From Gimesia chilikensis (GTDB lineage Bacteria > Planctomycetota > Planctomycetia > Planctomycetales > Planctomycetaceae): 64,000 nucleotides of DNA. A model generated the notes under the pieces. It did no database searches, was not told where the DNA came from, and saw only the letters and a program-made list of their open reading frames with translations. This document shows, in pieces, positions 38,959-50,000 of the stretch (position 1 is its first letter; every line of letters begins with the position of its first letter). The stretch is from NCBI RefSeq assembly GCF_007744075.1, contig NZ_CP036266.1, forward strand, positions 186,001 to 250,000. Direction: 5' to 3'. Made by a program: the position numbers and the translations under genes.

Positions 38959-40794
38959 TTAAAACCCGGTATTCGGGTACCAGCGGCTGTAATAATTTTC
39001 GCCCAGTCTGGTCAGGGGGATGGTGGTGGGTTTGAAGATGAGTGAGCCATCGCGGATGTGCTGGCGATGACCGAGTTTTGAAACGAGTGGCCAGTAAGGA
39101 TGACGTCCCTTTTGCCAGGTGACGAACTGGTTCGGATCCCAGACGGCGATTCCGTCTGCCCCTTGTTCATTGTCCCGCGCGACCGACTTCAGCAGGCTGT
39201 CCGCACTTTCCATTTTCCAGCCGATATAGAAAGGGAAGATTTTCACATCGGTCCCCTCGGTGATGCGGGCGTAGTAAGCCGTGTCTCCTGATCTGGATTT
39301 CAGCCCGCTGGTATAATACGCGAACCAGGCGATGCCGATCTGGTCGATCAGTTTTTCATCAATCCAGCGTTCCACTTCCAGTCCGAACTTCCGATTATCT
39401 GCGGGGGTGGAAAATGTGGAAACGGCCAGTTTAAGGCGGCGACCGGGTGTGCCGCGCTGAGTCGCAACCTCATCCAGCAGCTTGCGAATTTTACGCATGA
39501 ATTCCGTGACAATTGTCGCCCGCAGCTGGAGCACGCGCGGGTCGTCTTCGGCCAGCTGGCGGGGATCTTTTCCGTATTCTTTGATGAACCGCTTACAGAA
39601 CGGTTCTTCCCATAAAATCATAGGCATGCCGCGATGAAAGAGAAAGCCGGCCCCGTCTGCGCCTCGCTGCAGTGCTTCGCGGTAGACTTCGATCAGATGA
39701 TCCTGAACTTCCTCTGCGGCGTAGCTGAGATGCATGGTGGGCGTTCCGTCGTAATCGATGCAGCGCCATTCGGGATGGGCTTCATAAAATTCACTCATGA
39801 AGAACTCCTCCCACGGCGGTGCCGCTTTCCAGCCGGCAGCACGCAGGCAGATGAGGATTTCCGCCTGCTGACGGTGTGCTTCTTCCACAGCCACTTTCAG
39901 AGGATCAATTCCCTGCTGATGCAGATGGCGCACCGATTCGACATACTCGCGATCGACTTCCCGCGGGAACGTATCCAGCTGCGCCCCCATCAGGTTTCCT
40001 ACCTGACTCGGGTGATGGACGAGATCCGCGCCTCCCACCTGAAACCACCAGGTCTTGAAATCACTGTCGCGGTAAGCAGAAAATGTCGCCGCGAGATCGG
40101 CGCGATTCTGAGGACGGAACGGGTGAATCCAGGTGTAGCCATCAAACGTGGCGACTGCGGTTTTGGTTTTCTGTTGAGTCCGATCAGCATTTAACCGAGC
40201 GACTTCCTCGTCGGTCAGCGGAATGGTTTTGACGTAATGGATCCGCGCCGGCATGTGATACACGGTAGAGAACTGTAAGTCGTTATTGGTCAGGTCTACG
40301 GTGCCCAGAAATACTTCTTCCAGCACATCCCGGCGTTGGGGACCCAGGTCGAGTCGATTACTCAGCCGGGTGTAAGCCGGGTCGCTGGTGAATTTCACTT
40401 CCACATTGTTTTTGGCGGGTCGGACGAGATCGGTAATCGAACTCAGTCCGATATAGACGGCGTGCCAGCCCTCTTTGCCGAGCTTCAAGGTCAGATCCGG
40501 CGCGGAAGACTCACGTCCGACCGAGATACATTTTCCCGAGAATTCAGCCGTCTCATATTCGAACACTTTCCATTTGTTATGCTGACGACGATTTGAAAGT
40601 GCGTCGGCCGGGAGGCAGCGAGTCAGGTCTGTGATACATTCTGCCTGCTTGAAGTTCTGCCACTGCTCAGAGTGGGGCCGGGGCAGCTGTTGTTGAGCAG
40701 ACGTCGGTTCCGCAGCAGCCAGGTATGTTGCTGATGTCGAGAGGAGACTAAATAGCAGCGCGAACCTGAGGTGCCAGGAAAGATTATCACTCAT
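38959..40794 (-). CDS. Secreted TIM-barrel glycoside hydrolase-like protein
   Basis: I place the start at the ATG complementary to 40792-40794 (MSDNLSWHLRFALLFSLLSTSATYLAAAEP), which gives a signal peptide and 611 residues; the frame continues upstream into the DUF1080 gene without support. A beta-sandwich-like N-terminal part (about residues 40-190) is followed by a barrel-like region with acidic strand ends (EEFFMSEFYEAHPEWRCID, GADGAGFLFHRG, IDQIGIAWFAYYTSG, GADGIAVWDPNQF). It resembles family-10-type or alpha-amylase-like putative glycosidases of planctomycetes, but I cannot assign a GH family. The start lies 42 bp downstream of the DUF1080 gene stop. Confidence 0.6.
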   Translation of the reverse strand: MSDNLSWHLRFALLFSLLSTSATYLAAAEPTSAQQQLPRPHSEQWQNFKQAECITDLTRCLPADALSNRRQHNKWKVFEYETAEFSGKCISVGRESSAPDLTLKLGKEGWHAVYIGLSSITDLVRPAKNNVEVKFTSDPAYTRLSNRLDLGPQRRDVLEEVFLGTVDLTNNDLQFSTVYHMPARIHYVKTIPLTDEEVARLNADRTQQKTKTAVATFDGYTWIHPFRPQNRADLAATFSAYRDSDFKTWWFQVGGADLVHHPSQVGNLMGAQLDTFPREVDREYVESVRHLHQQGIDPLKVAVEEAHRQQAEILICLRAAGWKAAPPWEEFFMSEFYEAHPEWRCIDYDGTPTMHLSYAAEEVQDHLIEVYREALQRGADGAGFLFHRGMPMILWEEPFCKRFIKEYGKDPRQLAEDDPRVLQLRATIVTEFMRKIRKLLDEVATQRGTPGRRLKLAVSTFSTPADNRKFGLEVERWIDEKLIDQIGIAWFAYYTSGLKSRSGDTAYYARITEGTDVKIFPFYIGWKMESADSLLKSVARDNEQGADGIAVWDPNQFVTWQKGRHPYWPLVSKLGHRQHIRDGSLIFKPTTIPLTRLGENYYSRWYPNTGF

Positions 40795-40835
40795 AGCAGG
40801 GATCCTGTCTGTGAACAGTCTGTATGCGGGGGCAG

Positions 40836-42170
40836 TTACTTCAACGGTTTGATAAACAGATTGCGGAACTCGACGGGGTCGTTGTGGTGCTGCAGGGCGA
40901 TGGGGCCGTTTGGAGGAATTCCCGGGAGCTGTGCGTTTTCGATAACGGTTGTTCCATTTAGAACCACTGATACGCGATCGCCGCGCATGGTGATCTCGAA
41001 GCGGTTCCACTGGCCGAGCGGACGGTCTGCGTTTTTGATGGGGATGCACGCGCGGCGGACTTCCGGTGGCATCGTCTTGTCGGTGCGGTAGCCGTTGATT
41101 TCGCCGGAACCGAGGACCTGGCTCCAGACGTTGAGCTGGGCTTTGGAACTGCCGCGGAGATAAATGCCGCTGTCACCGGCATCGAGGTGCGGGCGGGTGA
41201 CGCGTTGGCGGGGATTGTCTGCCTCCATCAGGAAATCGCCGTTAAACAGCACGATGGGGTGTGGCTTCATTTCCGGTTCGGCTGACAGACGCCAGTCGAC
41301 GATCAGGACAAAGTCTGCGAATTCGTCCTTCGTCCAGAGATCGCGGTCCGCCCGCTTTTTAGATTCGGCCTTGCCGTCGTAGTGGATCTCGCCGTCGTGG
41401 GCGACCCAGTGCCCCTTGTGTCCCGGCCGATGGTTCCAGCCGGCAAATGTGAGTCCGTCGAACAGTGATACGAAGCCTGCGTCCGCCTGGGCGACTTTTT
41501 CCGCTGGCGGGTTGCTCGAGGGCAATTCGCGAATGCGGATGTTGCGGAAATGCACTTCGGTGTGTTCTGCCTGCAGGCCGATATAGCCTTTGACGAGGCT
41601 CGTCTGTTTCGCACGCGTGACCACCTTTCCATTGACGGCCAGTTCCACCGTGCCGTTTTTGGTTGTGAGCACGTACCGGTTCCAGTATCCCGCTGGTCGA
41701 CAGCGTTTTTCGAGGGGACGCGCCCGTGCGGTGGTCCCCTTTTTGTCGGGGTCGGTCAGTGGCACAAGCGAGGCCCCGCGGATTCCAAACAGACTGCCAT
41801 GATCTTCGACGAGCAACTGAGCTTCGATGGCACGTGGATAGGGGGCCCCGATCTGCGGCAGAGCATCGGCGTGGAAGAACAGACCGGAATTCCCGGCCGT
41901 TTTCACGTGCAGGCACTCCAGTTCCAGCTCATAGTTTTCATACATCCGATCGGTGCGCAGGAAACAACGGGGTTCGCCCGTGCAGACAATCGCGGCGTCC
42001 CGAACCTGCCAGGTATCGGGCGCTCCGTTGACGTTGACCCAGCCGGTGAGATCCCGGCCGTTGAACAGTTCCGTTTCAGCAGCCGGTAACGAGGCTTGGA
42101 GGATACAAAGCGAGACGAAGCACAGGGCCAGCAGTTTCACTCCGGCGTTAATACGTACGTTGCACTTCAT
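40836..42170 (-). CDS. Tandem DUF1080 (3-keto-disaccharide hydrolase-like) protein
   Basis: This 444-residue secreted protein has two copies of the DUF1080 beta-jelly-roll, each opening with a LFNGRDLTGWV- or LFDGLTFAGWN-type strand and each with the NSGLFFH- or DSGIYLRG-type block. DUF1080 members act on sugars, and some hydrolyse 3-keto glycosides made by Gfo/Idh/MocA-type dehydrogenases. The next gene upstream encodes such an oxidoreductase, which fits a 3-keto sugar pathway. A signal peptide is present (LLALCFVSLCILQASLPAAE). Confidence 0.88.
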   Translation of the reverse strand: MKCNVRINAGVKLLALCFVSLCILQASLPAAETELFNGRDLTGWVNVNGAPDTWQVRDAAIVCTGEPRCFLRTDRMYENYELELECLHVKTAGNSGLFFHADALPQIGAPYPRAIEAQLLVEDHGSLFGIRGASLVPLTDPDKKGTTARARPLEKRCRPAGYWNRYVLTTKNGTVELAVNGKVVTRAKQTSLVKGYIGLQAEHTEVHFRNIRIRELPSSNPPAEKVAQADAGFVSLFDGLTFAGWNHRPGHKGHWVAHDGEIHYDGKAESKKRADRDLWTKDEFADFVLIVDWRLSAEPEMKPHPIVLFNGDFLMEADNPRQRVTRPHLDAGDSGIYLRGSSKAQLNVWSQVLGSGEINGYRTDKTMPPEVRRACIPIKNADRPLGQWNRFEITMRGDRVSVVLNGTTVIENAQLPGIPPNGPIALQHHNDPVEFRNLFIKPLK

Positions 42171-42248
42171 GCGTTCCTCGCCCTTTAGTTTCTCTCAAGC
42201 CTGGTGGGTGTCAGCAACGGTCAGCGATTGTCTTGATGGCGATGGTCT

Positions 42249-43733
42249 TTATGTTTGCGGAGGCTTGCCATCGATCCAGGGGCCGGCGAGCTTCTGATAT
42301 TCGGGCGGGTACATCACGCTGCCGGTGTCTCCTGCGTGCCAGCCGGGTACGTGGCGGGGTTTGGCTTTGGCCTTGGAGAGTTTTTCCCAGCCGTCCGCCC
42401 AGCTGCTGTTACCGTCGCTGACCTGACCGTCGCGGTCGACATGGAACACCTTGCCTTCGCGGTAGCTGCGTACGGCCAGGTTGACGAGCATGACAGCGGC
42501 GGCGCCCAGTTCCGGATCGTTATTGACGGATGTGGGTTTACCCGAGCGGATGGCGTCGAGCCAGTTCGCGCAGTGCGTCGACACGATGTCGAGTTCCGTT
42601 TGCACGTGGAATGTCTCGGGTTTGAGATCGCTGTTGAGCGTGACCTGTGGTCGTTCGGGTACAAATTCGAACGAACACTTGCCGCTGTTGCCCGAACAGC
42701 TCTTGTCGAACAGCAGTAGTCCGTTGTGGCCGCGAATGATGTGATCCAGCTTGCGTTCTTCGCTGACCATGGTGCTGCTGACCAGCCCCTGCACCCCTTC
42801 GTGGAAGTCAGCGATGATCGATGCCACGTCGGTGACTTCACGATCGTCGTATTCAAAGAAGATCCCGCCGCCACCAACCACGCGACCGGGCTTGCGGAGC
42901 CCCGTGGCTTTCAGCATGCCGGTCACCCGATGCACGAACAGGTCGGAGAACATGCCGTATCCGAAGGCCCAGTAGCAGCGCCATTGTCCGAAGATCTCAC
43001 GGTCGAAGGGCACGTCGGGATGAAAGCCTTCGTCCACGCCGAGGAAGCGACGGAAGTCGACCGTTTGTGGTGTCATTTCTTTGGTGATCAGGTTGTGCCG
43101 CGACATGCCGAACTTGCCGTTGCGGGCACACTCGGTCTGGAACTGGACGACTTTGCCCAGCAGGCCGGCGTCGATTTTCTCGCGGGCCATGTCCCAGACA
43201 GGCGCACTGGTCGACTGCACGCCGACCTGCATCACGCGGTCGCTGGCTTTCCAGGCGGCGACGACTTCCGCGGCTTCTTCGACCGTATGTGTCATCGGCT
43301 TTTCGCAATAAACGTGTTTGCCCGCGGCCAGGGCATCCAGCGTGATTTTGGCGTGCCAGTGATCGGGGGTGCCAATCACGACGGCGTCGATGTCTTTATC
43401 GCCCAGCAGCTCGCGATGATCGACGTGCGTGGTTGGCGTGACGCCGGTCTGTTCCTTGATGTAATCGACAAACCGCTGGCGATGCACCGAGTAGACATCG
43501 GCGACGGAAACGAGGTCAATGTTGTGACCCAGCTCACGGAGTTTGACGAGTTTCTTAGTGAGTGTATTGAAGCCGCGATTCCCTGCGCCAATCACGCCGA
43601 TCCGCAAGCGACTGTTCGCGTCGGCTGCGCGTGTCTTTGTGGCTGCCGCCAGCAGGCTCGCTGCCGCTCCGGTTGTCGCGCTGGTCTTGATGAACTCGCG
43701 GCGTGATACGTTTGATTCCGTGGGTTGCGTCAT
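42249..43733 (-). CDS. Tat-exported Gfo/Idh/MocA family oxidoreductase
   Basis: From the ATG complementary to 43731-43733 (MTQPTESNVSRREFIKTSATTG) the protein has 494 residues with a twin-arginine signal, a Rossmann NAD(P)-binding motif (LRIGVIGAGNRGFNT) and the Gfo-type signature CEKPMTHTVEEAAEVV. It should oxidise a sugar or sugar derivative after export with its cofactor bound. It neighbours a DUF1080 gene, and the two are candidates for a 3-keto-glycoside step. The longer in-frame start at 43847 adds residues unlike a signal. Confidence 0.92.
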   Translation of the reverse strand: MTQPTESNVSRREFIKTSATTGAAASLLAAATKTRAADANSRLRIGVIGAGNRGFNTLTKKLVKLRELGHNIDLVSVADVYSVHRQRFVDYIKEQTGVTPTTHVDHRELLGDKDIDAVVIGTPDHWHAKITLDALAAGKHVYCEKPMTHTVEEAAEVVAAWKASDRVMQVGVQSTSAPVWDMAREKIDAGLLGKVVQFQTECARNGKFGMSRHNLITKEMTPQTVDFRRFLGVDEGFHPDVPFDREIFGQWRCYWAFGYGMFSDLFVHRVTGMLKATGLRKPGRVVGGGGIFFEYDDREVTDVASIIADFHEGVQGLVSSTMVSEERKLDHIIRGHNGLLLFDKSCSGNSGKCSFEFVPERPQVTLNSDLKPETFHVQTELDIVSTHCANWLDAIRSGKPTSVNNDPELGAAAVMLVNLAVRSYREGKVFHVDRDGQVSDGNSSWADGWEKLSKAKAKPRHVPGWHAGDTGSVMYPPEYQKLAGPWIDGKPPQT

Positions 43734-43910
43734 TACTCGTTTCTCCAAACTACGGTTGAGCCAGTCCGCTGTTGCTGACCATGGATGAAAACGGGGCGAT
43801 GCTGAATATAAATCAACTTCGATATGAATTCTTTCAGTATCAGGCAACCGGACCTCCGGGTCAAGTAATACGTGCAGGGAAGCACTGTTCGTATATTCTG
43901 GCAGTTGGTA

Positions 43911-46715
43911 TCACGGCTGAGGCACTATGGCGAATCGCTGTTTGATCTCGCCGGCAGAATCCAGGGAGACAACACCAATATCACCCCGAACCTGAATTCC
44001 CTCTGCAGAGAATGTCGCCGGTTCATTTCCCTGGCGGCGATAGACGATTTCGCTACTGCCATCCGGTCGGAAACAGCGAAAAATCAGAGCGGCTTCGTCA
44101 GCCTGTTTCAGTTCGACACGATCAAGACACCATTTCTGGTCAGGACCGGCCGGGACGAGGATCCATGCGCGTGTCGTTGTTCCAGACGCTTTCCATTTGA
44201 AGACGGGAGTCCACATGGGGGCATGCGCATCTCCGACGACATGCCAGCCCTGGATGTGTGGTTCGGTCTGGCCGTGGATCAGTGCAACCTCCAGCCCCTC
44301 GGTGACCACGGGGATGATGCGGAGTGCAGCACCAGCGTCCCAGCAGTGAACCATTTTAGATTGATCGTCGACAACACCCGCGTGGTTTCGACGTGAATGG
44401 AACAGAGCCTCGTATCCATGCAATCCCTGGTCGGCTGGTTCGACGGTATCGATCACAACCCAGTACGATGTCGCGGGTGGGTTATCGCCTTTGATAAAGA
44501 TGATCTGCCGCGTCTGCTTTCCTTCGATCCGTTTCTCCGGGGCGAACCATCCATGCGTATGAAAGCCTTCTGCGTAGTCAAAGTGCTCTGTGGTCTGCCA
44601 GCGTCTTTTTTCGGGGAGGTGTCCCTCGATTTCGTATCTGGGATACGTTCTGGCCTGGAGACCGCCATCGACCAGCAGCGTGTTGTAACCGCGTGTCGAT
44701 CCTGTGTAAGCCGCAAAAGGGCCACCGGAGTACGAACCCCGTCCGCCGCTGGCCAGTAACTGATGACCGCCGTAATCCACATAGATGTTGAGCTTATCTT
44801 CTTTACCGTGACTGGCGCCGACCGGTCCGGCATCCATGAACAGGTAGCGGTGTTGCGGTCCCCAGCCGGTCCGCATTACAAAGTGTCCGGCATTGGGGAA
44901 GTAGATCGAGCGATACGCGGGCGGTTGCCCCTGTGCGCCTCTGGTCGCCATCCAGAGGAAATCGTCGCGGTGAGGGAAGAGCTTGTGGGCGCGTTGCATG
45001 TGGTCGTCGATCATGCCCCAGCCCCCATCGTTCATGTCAATCTGTCCCTGGTCGGGGCGGGAGAGAGCGATGGGATGCCGATACGCCAGTTCGAGTGTGT
45101 CCAGAAACTGCTGTGGGACGTCGCGCCCGACTCTGCGGTAGAGGGCGATCATGTTTTCGAGCGCCATCAGCGAAGCCCAGTTATAGCCGGTACTCAAGCT
45201 GACGTGACTTCCGTCAGCATGGAACTGTACCCGAAGGACTTCCTCCCAGCGTCGAACGGCCTCCTGTTCCCAACGCTTTGATTCTGCCAGTTCCGGGAGC
45301 ATCAATGCGGTTTGCAGGAGTGCGACGCAGATGTGAGCTCCACCGTCATCATGGGCAGCGAAGCTGCTGGGGTTCATGATGAGCCGCGCCTGTCGGATGA
45401 ATCCCAGCAGCATGTGGAAGTGGGCTGCGTCTGAGAAATCTGCTGATTTGCGAAATTCATCGTAGGCGGGCCACCAGGTCATCTCGCAGCGTCGACCGAT
45501 GTTACTGGTGTTGAGATACCCCGGCTCAAACGTAGTCCCATCCATCCAGTTTAACTTGCCGATATCCGGATTCCGGGGATGTAAAAAGGGTTCCCGTGCC
45601 ACCCAGTCCTGGACTTCGCGTGCGAAGCGGTCGACGTAGCGTTTGTCTCCGGTTTCCGCGTATGTTTTTGCCAGCGAGACCCAGTGGAAATGTCGCGTCA
45701 GGTGACCGTTGCATAAATCCCAGCGGATGGTGCCGTTCTGATCGACAAAGTGCTGCGTGTTCCCCGCTCCGTCGACGTAGGTCTTTGAGAAACTGAGGAA
45801 GGGACCGCGGGTGCCATAACGATCTTCCAGAACGGCATCGGCCACTTCACGGTAATTTGTGCCACAGTATTCCGGCTGGAACCCGGGGCCCTTCGGTGTG
45901 GTCCGGGTCCGCAGATGTTCCAGCAGCAGTTGGCCGGCGCGAGCGCGATCCTGTTGCTCGATTGCTGCAGCGACTTTCGAGAGTGCCGGGTGTGTCAGAT
46001 CGAGTGCATCGAGAACGATGTCCCGCGGGGCGGGGTGAATGAATGACTCAAGATTCTGAATCTCCCTGACGTTCAATTTACTGAAAGTCGCGGTATTCTG
46101 ACGCGGGGTCGTACCCCCCGTTACGGCATAGAAGCCGATATAGCCGGGGACCACTTTGCCTTTCTTCGTGAACTCAAAAACGGGACGATCCATGTGCTCG
46201 AAGTAAAAACGCAGTCTGGTTCCCTCTTTGACGGGCGAACAGAGAATGCGGAGTTGGTAACTCCCCGAGTGAGGGGTGAACTCCCACGGGCGCTGGTATT
46301 CTCGATGATCAATCCAGCCCGGTGGTTTAGGAGACGGTTCGCGGCGTGGCTCGTTGATGCCATCGATCCAGATGTCCCAGAAACCGCGGTGGGCCCCTTC
46401 GCGTAACTCGAAACGAATCTGTTCCGTTTTGGAGAAGGGGTCCTCTTCAGGGGTTTTGAGGCCAAACGTCAAACCAGCAATCGCCTGGAGATCACCGGCG
46501 GCGTGTTGTGTGGGATCAATGTGTGCTTCGACCAGAAACGTTTCGAAATCCGGTTGTCTGCTGTCGAGGATCAGGCTTTGCTGTCGCGTTGGTGTCCCTG
46601 CCTGAGTCGTGAGTTTCGTCACCGACTTACCGGACGATTCTGCTGCGCACTCATGCCTGCAGTGAAGCATCAGGGAAAATATGACAACGGTCACTAAGCC
46701 ACAAAACGCTTTCAC
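43911..46715 (-). CDS. Heparinase II/III-like polysaccharide lyase
   Basis: This 934-residue protein has a signal peptide (about residues 1-25), an N-terminal beta-sandwich (about 30-220; concanavalin-like), an alpha/alpha-toroid region (about 240-560; WPAYDEFRKSADFSDAAHFH, AAHDDGGAHICVALLQTAL) and a C-terminal beta-sheet domain typical of heparinase II/III (YFPNAGHFVMRTGW, DAGPVGASHGKEDKLNIYVDYGG, LVDGG). Such lyases cleave uronic-acid-containing, often sulfated polysaccharides. It is the first gene of the minus-strand cluster that ends with the sulfatase. The exact polysaccharide cannot be named. Confidence 0.85.
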   Translation of the reverse strand: MKAFCGLVTVVIFSLMLHCRHECAAESSGKSVTKLTTQAGTPTRQQSLILDSRQPDFETFLVEAHIDPTQHAAGDLQAIAGLTFGLKTPEEDPFSKTEQIRFELREGAHRGFWDIWIDGINEPRREPSPKPPGWIDHREYQRPWEFTPHSGSYQLRILCSPVKEGTRLRFYFEHMDRPVFEFTKKGKVVPGYIGFYAVTGGTTPRQNTATFSKLNVREIQNLESFIHPAPRDIVLDALDLTHPALSKVAAAIEQQDRARAGQLLLEHLRTRTTPKGPGFQPEYCGTNYREVADAVLEDRYGTRGPFLSFSKTYVDGAGNTQHFVDQNGTIRWDLCNGHLTRHFHWVSLAKTYAETGDKRYVDRFAREVQDWVAREPFLHPRNPDIGKLNWMDGTTFEPGYLNTSNIGRRCEMTWWPAYDEFRKSADFSDAAHFHMLLGFIRQARLIMNPSSFAAHDDGGAHICVALLQTALMLPELAESKRWEQEAVRRWEEVLRVQFHADGSHVSLSTGYNWASLMALENMIALYRRVGRDVPQQFLDTLELAYRHPIALSRPDQGQIDMNDGGWGMIDDHMQRAHKLFPHRDDFLWMATRGAQGQPPAYRSIYFPNAGHFVMRTGWGPQHRYLFMDAGPVGASHGKEDKLNIYVDYGGHQLLASGGRGSYSGGPFAAYTGSTRGYNTLLVDGGLQARTYPRYEIEGHLPEKRRWQTTEHFDYAEGFHTHGWFAPEKRIEGKQTRQIIFIKGDNPPATSYWVVIDTVEPADQGLHGYEALFHSRRNHAGVVDDQSKMVHCWDAGAALRIIPVVTEGLEVALIHGQTEPHIQGWHVVGDAHAPMWTPVFKWKASGTTTRAWILVPAGPDQKWCLDRVELKQADEAALIFRCFRPDGSSEIVYRRQGNEPATFSAEGIQVRGDIGVVSLDSAGEIKQRFAIVPQP

Positions 46716-47043
46716 TGTACCATCCCCCTCGCTGAAGATTTGGTTGATCCAGATTGACAGAAATTGTATCGAGACATCATTAGATGCTCAATTCTACGGC
46801 TTTGAGACGGATACTCGCTATTTGTTCAGTTCACGCTGGACGAACCCGGGCGGAGTTTTCATAATGAGATGAATCAAACCTGCACCCGGATGTTTAGAAA
46901 TGTGCAGATGTGACTAAGGCATCCGGTTGGGCAGAAAACTTCAGGATGCAGCGCACTCCATCCTGACAGTCACCGCGGGCACGGACTTACTGGAGAGACA
47001 GGATCATTCCTGTCTCACCAGGCAACGCATAACGAGATGGATC
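46716..47043. other. Divergent intergenic region heparinase/HEAT-lipoprotein
   Basis: About 330 bp with no gene. It holds the promoters of the heparinase-like gene and the HEAT-repeat lipoprotein gene. A TTGACA at 46754 is the only recognisable element; no matching -10 box is convincing. Confidence 0.4.
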
Positions 47044-50000
47044 ATGTATCAGAAAACCGGATGGCTCATCGGCCTCATGCTCCTGGTCGGGTGTGGCGAA
47101 CAGCCGAAACCCGTTGAACAGACACAAACCACCGCCAGTCAGAAACCTGCGAGCCAGGTGTCTCCCAGTCAGGCAAAGCCTGAGCCAGCACCGGCGCAGG
47201 AACCTGTCACTCAGAAAGAGAAAACGGCGGCCCCCCAAAAGGACTCTAGCGGTGATGACTATGTCAAAAGAGTTGTTGCCGAGCATCAGGAGAAAACGTT
47301 CCAGAGGTCATTAAGCGAACTGAAGGCCAAGGATCGCGATCAGCGCGTGATGGCCGTTGCCATGATGGTCACGTCCAAGATCGACCCCAACCGTGTGGTC
47401 GCCGGTCTGTTGAATGTTGTGGATGACAAGGATGAACAGGTGGCAAATATGTCGCGGAAATACATCCAGTCACACACGTTTGAATCCAAAGGTCAGCTGG
47501 TCGATTTCTACGCAGACTGGTGTGGTCCCTGTCGGATGATGAAGCCGGTTGTGAAAGAACTTCAAGACGAAGGCTACCCGGTCATTCAGGTAGACGTCGA
47601 TGAGAATCCGGATTTGAGTTCTCATTTTTATATCACCAGCATTCCGACGTTTGCACTGATTGTCGACGGATCGATGCGACAGCGCAGGATCGGCGTGGTC
47701 GATAAATCAGAATTACTGAAACTGCTGAAAGCGATTCCAAAACCAGATAAGCAGGATCGGGAGAAGGCGTATGTGACCGATCCGAAGCTGAAGGTATATG
47801 GCGCCCTGGTGACGATGCAGTCGGAGAACCCCTGGTATCGGTATGAGGCGAAGCAGCAGTTAAAGCAGGCATCTTTGCCGACGCTGATTGAGATCCTGCA
47901 GGATCCGGGGCAGCGCACCGTCTTTCGCGAATCGGTAATGCAGGTCCTCGAATCGTTCATGAAGTCAGAAGATCAGGCGACGCAGATCGTCAAGGTGCTG
48001 ACGGAGATCATGAACGATCCGAAACAGTCGGAGGAACTGCGGGGCATGGCTGTGATCTTCCTCTCCCGCCACGATCCCGCACGCAGCGGTGCGCTCGATG
48101 AAAAACTGGTGGCCCTGTTAAAGGCATCCCGTTCCGAAGCGTTGCAGGCAGAGGTGGCAGAAGAAATTGGTAACCGGAAAATCAAGCAGGGATTGCCGGT
48201 ACTGATTGATAAGGTGAAGCACCTGGATCAGGCTCCCGAAGATGTGCGCACTGCGTATATATTCGCGTTGGGACAATTTCGTGCCGCAGCAGATGCCGCG
48301 GTACCTGCACTGCTGACCGCCTACTCGAACTATCCTGATGAGAGCGATGCCATTTCCGAAGCGCTCGAGGAGATCTGTCCTGATTCCAAAGCGGCTACGG
48401 AGGCGTTGATCAAAGTGCTCGCGGAAGATGACGCAGAGGCCAGATCGCTGGCGGTCTCGCTGCTGGATCAGGCCGAGTATATCCGCACAGCCAGCAGTTC
48501 CCTGCAGAAACTGTTGAACGATCCCGATCCGGAAATCAGTCTCAAAGCGGCAAAACTGCTGGAAAAAATCGGCGGGGCGGACCAGAAGATTGTATCCGCA
48601 CTCGTCAAACAACTGGATGAAGGGGAAGTGGACTGGGAAATCCGTTCCGCGCTGCGGACCGCCTGGCGATACTCGTATCCCGCATTGACCAAAATCATCT
48701 GCGATCCTCAGAGTACTCCCCAGGCCAGAGAGAATGCGATGTCGGTGCTCAGAGATTTTCATCATCGACCCAGTCCGGAAGAACAGGCTTTGCTGGAACA
48801 GGCTTTAGACCAGAAAGACCTGCTGACAAAACAGTGTGCCGCGATCATGCTGTCGTCCTCCGAATCTCAGCAGTCTCAGATCAATTCCCTGCTGCTGGAA
48901 GCAGTGAAGTCAGACAACGAGGGTGTGCGCCTGCACGCAGCCCGGGCCTTGGGCAGCCGTCGGAAGTCCCTTTCAAAACCGCAGCAGGAGCAGGCGAAAG
49001 CAGCATTACTGAAGCTGTTGAAGGAGTCCGATTCCCGCGTCAGTGAAGCCGCCGGGTCTGCCCTTGCCAATTTTGAGTTAACTGAGGATGAGTTGAAAAC
49101 GGTGGTCGAATCCCTCGAGAATCCGGACTTGCAGTACTCTGTGATGAGTATTCTCAACAGGCAGAAAACACTGCCGGGCGCGGTCGTTCCCTTACTGACC
49201 GCGAAATTAGTGAGCGATGAAATCGATGAAGAACTGATCAATCAGCTGACTGCTGTTGTGAGTCGTGGAGGCAAGCCGGCTCTCAAAAGTCTGGAAGCGG
49301 TGGTCTCGAATACCGAGGTGGATCCGGAACGCCGCGCCAAAGTGATTCTGGCACTCAGCGAGGTCACGGCTGATGAACCAGAGCTCGTGAAATATCTTCA
49401 AGCATTTCTCAAGGAGAAACAGCCTGAACCATTACAGGTGGCGGCTGCGATTGCTGTGTCAGGTGAGGTCGAGGACAAGCAGTCCCTGGTGCCTCTATTA
49501 CTGACTGGTGTGCAAAGTGAAAACTGGGAGATCAAACAGTTCGCCGGTGAGGCATTGACGAATATTGCAGCAGATTCGCCGGAAGCGCTCAAGCTGGTGC
49601 AGGCACAACTGAAAGAACTGGATCCAAAGCAGCAATCTGCAGTGCTGGTTCTACTCTGCCAGGACGAGCGACTGCGAGATCAATTCAGTTCGCAACTGCT
49701 CTCCCAGGTTCAAGGTATGGATCAGGAAACGGATGCCTACCAGCTGAGGGCGGCGATCAGCTACCTGGTCCGCGGCGACAGGGAGGGCACCGCGATCAAC
49801 AAGTTGCTTGCCGAGCAGGATCAGGAGATCGTGCAGCAGACTTTACGCACCCTGGGAAATAATGCAGACGGCGTTCCTAAAGCCGTCCTGCCGGAACTGG
49901 AAGCGTTATTGAAAAACGCGCCACCGAAGACCCGGTTACTGGCGGCGCTGTGCCTGTTGAAAGCGGGGTCTGAGGATGAGGGTCTGCTGACGATCGTGCG

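Noticed and set aside
42726..43706. A 326-codon plus-strand gene
   Set aside because: Antisense of the Gfo/Idh/MocA oxidoreductase; the composition (Asp, His and Val rich) is typical of a shadow frame.
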